Below are positions 17,101 to 21,689 of a DNA stretch of 29,593 bases, piece by piece; positions within the stretch are counted from its first letter, which is position 1; each line of letters opens with the position of its first letter. Under the pieces are notes generated by a model. The model did not search any database. It had not been told where the DNA came from and saw nothing but the letters and a program-made list of their open reading frames with translations. Position numbers and translations under genes: made by a program. Origin of the DNA: CAZBEJ01 sp964521305 (GTDB taxonomy: Bacteria > Patescibacteriota > Microgenomatia > UBA1406 > GWC2-37-13); NCBI GenBank assembly GCA_964521305.1, contig CAZFQZ010000012.1, positions 1 to 29,593 of the forward strand, written 5' to 3'.

Positions 17101-17511
17101 CGTCGGTATATTGATTTTCTTGAGATGATCGGCGAATAACTGCCGGTCTTCACTCGTAATGACGGATTCTATCGGAGTACCGAGTATCCGTACATGATTT
17201 TTCTTCAGAACTCCTTTTTTATAAAGTTCCATTCCGCAGTTCAATGCCGTCTGACCTCCGAATGAAATGGTGATTGCGTCGGGCTTTTCTTTTTTTATAA
17301 CCTTTTCCACAAAATACGGTGTTACCGGCAGAAAATATACCTCGTCAGCCAGAAAGTCCGAGGTCTGGACCGTGGCGATATTGGGGTTCACCAACACCGT
17401 CTTTATTCCTTCTTCTTTGAATGCCTTTATAGCCTGTGAGCCCGAATAGTCGAACTCACCTGCTTCTCCGATTTTAAGAGCGCCAGACCCGAGGATTAAT
17501 ATTTTTTTCAT
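14110..17511 (-). CDS. carB: Carbamoyl-phosphate synthase large subunit with in-frame repeat insertions
   Basis: An 1133-residue enzyme, about 60 longer than the usual 1070. It makes carbamoyl phosphate from bicarbonate, ammonia and 2 ATP. The tandem ATP-grasp halves are complete: [20 protein letters not shown] starts the first and [20 protein letters not shown] the second. [25 protein letters not shown] and [15 protein letters not shown] are the matching metal-binding segments. The C-terminal MGS-like allosteric domain starts near [19 protein letters not shown]. Three segments interrupt the family pattern: residues about 288-317 (palindrome 16562-16648, between FALNP and YVIELN), about 506-527 (palindrome 15932-15996, in the oligomerisation domain), and 558-569 (CCCTAA-type repeat 15805-15840, probably 2-3 extra residues). 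All preserve the frame, so the gene looks functional. The ATG overlaps the repeat bordering the four-helix-bundle gene. Confidence 0.96.
   Translation of the reverse strand: [1133 protein letters not shown]
15805..15840 (-). repeat. CCCTAA-type degenerate repeat inside carB
   Basis: The plus strand reads cctaacccctaacccctg at 15805-15822, then tctctatcacctattaa. The same word set (ctaacccct, ccctat, tctctaa) fills the carA-carB intergenic repeats at 17904-18050. On the coding strand it gives [11 protein letters not shown], where E. coli CarB has GVREAEIRK. Invasion of the gene by the repeat, or chance similarity, are both possible. Confidence 0.4.
15932..15996 (-). repeat. Palindromic coding element, copy 2 (inside carB)
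   Basis: Positions 15942-15995 are identical over 54 bases to 6592-6645 in pepA. The left arm gcgatttttacac differs at two places from the pepA copy but still pairs with gtgataaaaattgcg. It encodes [17 protein letters not shown] followed by VKIA, in the same frame and orientation as copy 1. The insertion lies in a variable stretch of the CarB oligomerisation domain. Confidence 0.85.
16562..16648 (-). repeat. Second type of palindromic coding element, inside carB
   Basis: An imperfect palindrome of about 87 bp. The outer arms TGAGAAA (16562-16568) and TTTCTCA (16642-16648) continue inward as gaagatatctttttcga against tcgagaaaaacggtatcga with a few mismatches. The core cgcctgggtccc...gggtgaggcg forms a second hairpin with loop TTTA. 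It encodes [18 protein letters not shown] in frame, between the CarB motifs FALNP and YVIELN, which are nearly adjacent in other CarB proteins. Its sequence is unrelated to the 54-bp element. Confidence 0.75.
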
Positions 17512-17530
17512 AGGGAATAGGGTTTAGAGA

Positions 17531-17884
17531 CTAGGGATTAGTTAACGAACTTATAAGCCGATTTAACATCTTCATTACTTCTTCCAACAATAAATTGAGA
17601 TTATTAAATTCTGTTTGTGTTAAATAATTTATATTTAAGGCAATTATTAATTGAGTTTCTAATTCCCCACCTGATCCAAAAGCAATCTTCAAAAATTGAA
17701 CATACTCTTTATGACCTCGACAATGCCCTTCTGCAATATTTGATGGAATTGATATGACCGATCTTCTAATCTGGGAAGTCGATCCATATATTTCTGATTT
17801 TGGAAAATTACTAGTAATCTGATAGATTTTCGTACAAAGATTAACTGACTTTTGCCAAACTATTAGCTCTTTATAAGATTTCAT
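17531..17884 (-). CDS. Four-helix-bundle protein (23S rRNA intervening-sequence / Avd-like family)
   Basis: A 117-residue protein. SYKELIVWQKSVNLCTKIY, FPKSEIYGSTSQIRRSVISIPSNIAEG and QFLKIAFGSGGELETQL are the signature segments of the four-helix-bundle family first described from proteins encoded in 23S rRNA intervening sequences and structurally related to the Avd protein of diversity-generating retroelements. Its function is not established; members form pentameric barrels that may bind nucleic acid. It interrupts the carA-carB pair. Unlike almost every neighbour, it has a Shine-Dalgarno-like AAAGGA 5 nt before its ATG (17890-17895), and its codons look AT-rich, suggesting transfer. The stop codon lies in the flanking repeat. 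Confidence 0.9.
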   Translation of the reverse strand: MKSYKELIVWQKSVNLCTKIYQITSNFPKSEIYGSTSQIRRSVISIPSNIAEGHCRGHKEYVQFLKIAFGSGGELETQLIIALNINYLTQTEFNNLNLLLEEVMKMLNRLISSLTNP

Positions 17885-17952
17885 ATTTTTCCTTTATAAT
17901 TTTCTAATCCCTAGCTTTTTATTCCATAACTATCTACTCTCTAACCCCTATT

Positions 17953-18008
17953 CCCTAGTCCCTAGTCCCTAGTCCCTAGTCCCTAGTCCCTAGTCCCTAG
18001 TCCCTAAC
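17953..18008. repeat. 7-bp minisatellite, CCCTAGT x7 plus one variant copy
   Basis: Seven perfect tandem copies of CCCTAGT (17953-18001) and a CCCTAAC copy (18002-18008). Degenerate relatives (ctaaccccta, ttccctat, ccctatt) extend from 17936 to about 18050. The tract lies upstream of the four-helix-bundle gene on its coding strand and downstream of carA. Variable copy number is expected. Confidence 0.9.
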
Positions 18009-18040
18009 CGCTAACTCCTCTAACCCCTATTCCCCAGTCC

Positions 18041-19099
18041 CTATACCCTATTTAAGAAATAATCAAATAACCATTCAGTATCCATGGGTCCGGGCGTCAC
18101 CTCGGGATGGAACTGGACCGACATAAAAGGATATTTCGTATGAATAATACCCTCATTGGTGCTGTCATTTGCATTGTAAAACCACGGCTTGAATCCGTCA
18201 GGAATCTTATTGACCGCAAAACCGTGATTCTGCGTAGTCAAATAGCACTTATTGGTTCCTTGTAATACACACGGTTGATTCTGTCCACGGTGGCCAAACT
18301 TCAATTTATAGGTATCTCCTCCTGCCGCCAACGTCAAAATCTGATGACCCAAACATACACCAAACGTAGGGATCTTCTGATCTAATGATTTTCTAGTTGT
18401 AGCTATTGTCTTATCCGCAAACTTGGGATCACCCGGACCATTAGAGATAATAAGAGCATCAAATTTAATATTATGCTCGAAAGGGTCGTAATCCCACGGA
18501 ACCGTTATCATCGTAACATTACGCTGTAATAGATTCCTGCTGAGATTTCGTTTACCGCCGCAATCGATCAGTACAATAGTTTTCTTGCCTTTACCCTCGA
18601 CAATCACCTTTTTCGGAGATGCTTTGAGCACCAAATTTTCCTTATTTGGGTCATAAAATTCTCCATTTCGATCATTCGAATCATCGAAAATAATCTTTCC
18701 CAACATAGCCCCCTGCTGACGGATTTTTTTCACAAGGAAACGGGTATCCTTGATTTCCAGAGCCGGGATTTTTTCCTTTTTCAACCACGTTGAAAGCGTC
18801 ATTTGGCTATGATAATGGGAAGGAGTATCTATGTAGTCCGAAACGATCAAGCCGGAAATTTTCAGGCTATCAGATTCCCAGTATTTCTTGTCGGGAACGC
18901 CGTAGTTACCGATCAAAGGATACGTCAAAACCAATATCTGCCCGATGTACGAAGGATCGGTCAGGCTTTCCGGATATCCGACCATTCCGGTGGAAAAAAC
19001 CACCTCGCCCGATATGGATTTTTCATAGCCAAAAGATCGTCCAAGTATCTTTGTCCCATCTTGTAGAAAAAGTGTTCCCGTCATATGCGATGATTTCAT
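18041..19099 (-). CDS. carA: Carbamoyl-phosphate synthase small (glutaminase) subunit
   Basis: A 352-residue subunit that hydrolyses glutamine and passes ammonia to CarB. The N-terminal CarA domain (GTLFLQDGTKILGRSFG... VVFSTGMVGYPESLTDPSYIGQILVLTYPLIGNYGVP) is canonical. The class I amidotransferase triad is intact: FGVCLGHQ with nucleophile C249, and VQFHPE with H331 and E333; ISNGPGDP is also present. The ATG at 19099 is used here; an ATG five codons later (19084) is an equally good start, as neither has a Shine-Dalgarno motif. It is 40 nt downstream of pyrB. The last codons and the TAG lie in the CCCTA-type repeat, so the original C-terminus may have been altered. Confidence 0.96.
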   Translation of the reverse strand: MKSSHMTGTLFLQDGTKILGRSFGYEKSISGEVVFSTGMVGYPESLTDPSYIGQILVLTYPLIGNYGVPDKKYWESDSLKISGLIVSDYIDTPSHYHSQMTLSTWLKKEKIPALEIKDTRFLVKKIRQQGAMLGKIIFDDSNDRNGEFYDPNKENLVLKASPKKVIVEGKGKKTIVLIDCGGKRNLSRNLLQRNVTMITVPWDYDPFEHNIKFDALIISNGPGDPKFADKTIATTRKSLDQKIPTFGVCLGHQILTLAAGGDTYKLKFGHRGQNQPCVLQGTNKCYLTTQNHGFAVNKIPDGFKPWFYNANDSTNEGIIHTKYPFMSVQFHPEVTPGPMDTEWLFDYFLNRV

Positions 19100-19139
19100 T
19101 GTTTCATGGTTCGATTGTTATTTATCAATTGAATAATGA

Positions 19140-20102
19140 TTATTTCAAAATTAGACTTAAGAGTGCCATGCGCACATACATGCCATTTCCCGCTTGAGTT
19201 GATAAATATACTGCCCGAGGATCATCATCAACGTCTGTTTTGATTTCTCCGACCCGTGGTAAAGGATGCATTAACAATGTACTTTTGCCTGCTTTCTCGT
19301 CAACCAATTTCTTATCAAGTATGAAACTGAGTTTCAATTTTTCGTATTCATGTTTGTCCTTGAACCGTTCTTTCTGGACCCTGGTCCAGTACCAGAAATC
19401 ACAATCTTTGGGAATATCTTTGAAATTGTCAATTTCAATGAGTTTCACTCCGTTCTCCGTAAATTCGTCAAAATCTTTTTTTGATAACTTTAGCTGTTTC
19501 GGAGCAAGAAGATATACGGTATTGTTTTTGAATATGGACAGTCCTTTCAGTAACGAGTGAATAGTTCTGCCGTTCAAAAGATCACCGACCATAAGTCCTT
19601 TAATATTGTCCAGTTTTTTATGTTTTTCGAAAATCGTAAGCATGTCCAATAGTGCTTGTGTCGGATGCTCACCGATTCCGTCGCCCGCATTGATAATCGG
19701 GATATCTGCAACCCGAGCGCATTTTTCCGCCGTACCAATAATCGGATGACGGATAACAATCGCATCGCTATACTGTTGTATCATGCAAATCGTATCCTCG
19801 ATCGTCTCCCCTTTTACCGCCGATGACGTTTGCATGGGATTCTGATGGTCTATTGTTCCCCCGCCTAATCGCTGCACTGCTGCTGAATGGGATGAAAACG
19901 TTCTGGTCGACGGTTCGAAAAACAGTAGTGCGACTATTTTTCCTGCCAATATTTTGAGTAATTTTTTTGGAGGCGTTTTCTTGATTTTTTTGACTCTTTC
20001 GAAAAGAAGAAGCACGGATTTTCTATCAAACTGTGAAAGTGAAACAATATCCTTATGGAAGAAATTTGATCTGATCGCAGAAAGTGTAGGTTTCGTGTTC
20101 AT
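19140..20102 (-). CDS. pyrB: Aspartate carbamoyltransferase catalytic subunit
   Basis: A 320-residue enzyme joining carbamoyl phosphate and aspartate. FFEPSTRT (residues 61-68) is the carbamoyl-phosphate loop, SAVKGET (94-100) supplies the 80s-loop lysine, HPTQALLD (146-153) and GDLLNGRT (173-180) follow in order, and HPLPRVGEI (279-287) with YLSTQAGNGMYVRMALL closes the active site. No regulatory pyrI gene is visible next to it, so control by CTP through PyrI is not expected; the leader region instead suggests attenuation. It is the first gene of the pyrimidine cluster. Confidence 0.97.
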   Translation of the reverse strand: MNTKPTLSAIRSNFFHKDIVSLSQFDRKSVLLLFERVKKIKKTPPKKLLKILAGKIVALLFFEPSTRTFSSHSAAVQRLGGGTIDHQNPMQTSSAVKGETIEDTICMIQQYSDAIVIRHPIIGTAEKCARVADIPIINAGDGIGEHPTQALLDMLTIFEKHKKLDNIKGLMVGDLLNGRTIHSLLKGLSIFKNNTVYLLAPKQLKLSKKDFDEFTENGVKLIEIDNFKDIPKDCDFWYWTRVQKERFKDKHEYEKLKLSFILDKKLVDEKAGKSTLLMHPLPRVGEIKTDVDDDPRAVYLSTQAGNGMYVRMALLSLILK

Positions 20103-20154
20103 ATGGGTATGGTTAAATTGTTAATGATTGATTGATTCTTGTTTTCGGGTTCAC

Positions 20155-20182
20155 CCTTTAAAATGTTTCTTATTTTAAAAGG
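20155..20182 (-). other. AT-rich stem-loop between the attenuator and pyrB
   Basis: CCTTTAAAAT (20155-20164) pairs with ATTTTAAAAGG (20172-20182) with one bulged A and a 7-nt loop. In the minus-strand transcript it lies directly after the terminator U-tract, about 50 nt before the pyrB ATG. It could protect the message or interact with the attenuator. Confidence 0.35.
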
Positions 20183-20183
20183 C

Positions 20184-20208
20184 AAAAAAAAAGGGGCTTA
20201 TGCCCCTT
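20184..20208 (-). terminator. Intrinsic terminator in the pyrB leader (candidate attenuator)
   Basis: In the minus-strand RNA AAGGGGC pairs with GCCCCUU (20191-20208) around an AUAA loop, followed by a run of nine U (20184-20192, two of them in the stem). It lies about 80 nt upstream of pyrB and about 50 nt downstream of the promoter, so it must be read through for pyr expression. It could alternatively end read-through from the purine cluster. Confidence 0.8.
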
Positions 20209-20248
20209 GTCGGTCTTTAGTAATATCTTGTTTCATGATAATTCGCAT
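20198..20248 (-). CDS. Candidate leader peptide of the pyrimidine operon
   Basis: A 16-codon frame, MRIIMKQDITKDRQGA, starting at ATG 20248 with an in-frame second ATG at 20236. Its TAA lies exactly in the loop of the terminator hairpin, so a ribosome reaching the stop would cover the upstream arm and block the terminator. The first ATG is only about 12 nt after the -10 box, which suits the leaderless starts seen elsewhere in the window. E. coli pyrBI works by such coupling of leader translation and UTP-dependent RNA polymerase pausing. The frame is short and could be chance. Confidence 0.4.
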   Translation of the reverse strand: MRIIMKQDITKDRQGA

Positions 20249-20260
20249 TCTAAGAAAAAT

Positions 20261-20288
20261 ATCATACAGAAAATATTTTTTTTGTCAA
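20261..20288 (-). promoter_or_regulatory. Promoter of the pyrimidine operon
   Basis: On the minus strand: TTGACA (20283-20288), 16 nt, TATGAT (20261-20266). The predicted start is near 20251-20254, giving a pyrB leader of about 150 nt that carries the leader frame and terminator. Confidence 0.7.
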
Positions 20289-20334
20289 GCACATCAAACC
20301 ATAACAAAAACTATAAAATACCCTAATGGTTGTT

Positions 20335-20343
20335 TGATATAAT
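20335..20343 (+). promoter_or_regulatory. Extended -10 promoter of tRNA-Leu
   Basis: TGATATAAT, 27 nt before the tRNA. No -35 is clear. An imperfect inverted repeat (atcaaaccat 20293-20302 / atggttgtttgat 20326-20338, with three unpaired bases) overlaps it and separates it from the divergent pyr promoter. Confidence 0.5.
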
Positions 20344-20370
20344 AAGATAAGTGATAAGCAAACATTTCAT

Positions 20371-20453
20371 GCCGTGGTGCTGGAATGGCAGACAGGCTAG
20401 TCTCAAAAACTAGTGGTGGCAACACCGTGAGAGTTCGACTCTCTCCCGCGGCA
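20371..20453 (+). tRNA. tRNA-Leu (anticodon CAA)
   Basis: An 83-nt class II tRNA. The acceptor arms GCCGTGG and CCGCGGC pair over 7 bp with one G-T. The anticodon stem CTAGT/ACTAG encloses the loop CTCAAAA with anticodon CAA. The long variable arm GGTG-GCAA-CACC is typical of tRNA-Leu. The T arm GAGAG-TTCGACT-CTCTC follows, and A is the discriminator base. No CCA is encoded and there is no intron. It is the only plus-strand gene between 5819 and 29593 and separates the pyrimidine and purine clusters. Confidence 0.95.
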
Positions 20454-20476
20454 CTTTAAAACATCGTTTTAAAGTG
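20452..20476 (+). terminator. Perfect 11-bp inverted repeat starting at the tRNA 3' end
   Basis: CACTTTAAAAC (20452-20462) pairs perfectly with GTTTTAAAGTG (20466-20476) around ATC. It begins within the last two tRNA bases and lacks a U-tract, so it may be a weak terminator or a 3'-processing structure. From 20477 to the purM stop at 20588 I see only AT-rich sequence with a small GGTTT/AAACC hairpin. Confidence 0.35.
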
Positions 20477-20587
20477 TAAACACAATAGCAAATAAGCAAA
20501 TAATATATAATTGTAGATTGGGTTTTTTAGAAACCTTTGACACCGAATTTCTTAAATCTCATGAAGTACTATTCAAAGATTAATCTC

Positions 20588-21688
20588 TCACCGAAGATCT
20601 AAAGTTTCTCCCTTAAAAATAAGTTTTTTCGGCTGGATAATCATCTGTCGTTCCCCTTTTTCCACATACCCGGCGTCAATGCTTTCGAATCCGTTTTTCC
20701 TGATGATTTCCTGCGTTTTCTTCACGTCTTTTTCCGGAATGAATATCGCATAGTCCATTCCCATGTTGTATGTTTCGTACATATCATAGTCGGAAAGACC
20801 TGCATGATTCTTGATGAATAAAAACAACTCCTGCGGTTCAATGATTTTTTCAAGAACATAGGTAAACCGCTGCCTGGCTCTCATGATTTTCCTCAATCCG
20901 TGCCCGGTGATGTTCGAAATATAATGAATATCCATATTTTTCTTAAACAGCTCCTGAAGCAACTTCGCATAAATATTTGATTTCTGCAGAATAGCCTCCC
21001 CGTACATTGTGCCATCAGAAAGCTTTTCCGCATATCCCTTGGGAAGCTTATTGGCGACAGCTCTTGCCAGTGATAATCCATTCGCATTTATTCCGTTACT
21101 TTTCAATAGCAATATCCTGTCACCTTGCTTTAATTTCGTATCAGTGATCAAATTTTTTCTGTTATTGATTATTCCTATTGCAGATCCCCCCAGATCGACG
21201 GTTCCGGGTACCACTATTCCTTTCAACGTTGGCGTTTCCCCTCCACCCCACGAAACACCTGCTAAATCACATGCCAATTTCCAGCCGGAAATGAAATCTT
21301 TCAACCTTTTCTCGTCATGAAGCCAATTATTGTCTTCTATTGCCCAGTAGGCATGTATAACCAACGGTTTAGCGCCAACCGTTATTAAATCGTTGATTAT
21401 GGTCGCAACCGTATCGTGCCCGATGATATCGTAGTAGGTTTTTCCGGTAATCTTTCTCATCGCATCTGCCACCAGATTTTTCGTCCCCAATCCTTCGACT
21501 ACAGATGCCATCAGAACGTTTCCCTGCGACCACACGTATGCTGATTCACCGCGCGTATCAGATATTTCTTCAAATCCGTGTTTTTTAAGATTTCCACCTG
21601 TTGCCCTGGCTGCGGATTGAGCCAGTTTCTTGACCGGATCCTTGGTATCATAGTTGTCGCCGACTTGTGAATACGTGATTTTTTTCAT
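20588..21688 (-). CDS. purM: Phosphoribosylformylglycinamidine cyclo-ligase (AIR synthetase)
   Basis: I start at the ATG at 21688 (MKKITYSQVGDNYDTKDPVKKLAQSA), 1 nt after the ppcA stop, rather than at the upstream ATG at 21736 that would overlap ppcA by 47 nt. This gives 366 residues. The enzyme closes the imidazole ring from FGAM using ATP. VVEGLGTKNLVAD, the DTVATIINDLITVGAKPLVIHAYWAI segment, GGGETPTL and the INANGLSLAR motif are the PurM counterparts of VGTK, NDxxxxGAxPL and GGETAEMP. It is somewhat divergent, with an ITGHGLRKIMR segment in place of the usual HITGGGL. It is the last gene of the purine cluster. Confidence 0.88.
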   Translation of the reverse strand: MKKITYSQVGDNYDTKDPVKKLAQSAARATGGNLKKHGFEEISDTRGESAYVWSQGNVLMASVVEGLGTKNLVADAMRKITGKTYYDIIGHDTVATIINDLITVGAKPLVIHAYWAIEDNNWLHDEKRLKDFISGWKLACDLAGVSWGGGETPTLKGIVVPGTVDLGGSAIGIINNRKNLITDTKLKQGDRILLLKSNGINANGLSLARAVANKLPKGYAEKLSDGTMYGEAILQKSNIYAKLLQELFKKNMDIHYISNITGHGLRKIMRARQRFTYVLEKIIEPQELFLFIKNHAGLSDYDMYETYNMGMDYAIFIPEKDVKKTQEIIRKNGFESIDAGYVEKGERQMIIQPKKLIFKGETLDLR

Positions 21689-21689
21689 A

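Larger units (their letters stand above)
17509..18050. mobile_element. Putative mobile cassette: four-helix-bundle gene between inverted CCCTA repeats
   Basis: CTAGGGATTAG (17531-17541) and CTAATCCCTAG (17904-17914) are perfect 11-bp inverted repeats around the four-helix-bundle gene. Moving outward, the left side continues as agagactctaaaccc-type sequence to the carB ATG, and the right side repeats the same words after about 22 extra bases (tctctaacccctattccctag at 17936-17956, 20 of 21 matching). The 4HB stop codon, the carB 5' flank and the carA stop codon (18041-18043) all lie in the repeat. The boundaries are approximate. No transposase is present. Confidence 0.5.

Noticed and set aside
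14110..17511. Frameshift or assembly error behind the extra length of CarB
   Set aside because: The frame is open throughout, both halves are intact, and the added segments are structured palindromes, one of which recurs in pepA.
17953..18008. CRISPR array
   Set aside because: The units are 7 bp and directly adjacent, with no spacers and no cas genes.
20251..20260. UTP-dependent slippage at the ATTTTTC after the pyr -10 box, as in E. coli codBA
   Set aside because: The T run lies only 1-6 nt after the -10 box, too close for the usual start site, so reiterative initiation there is not supported.
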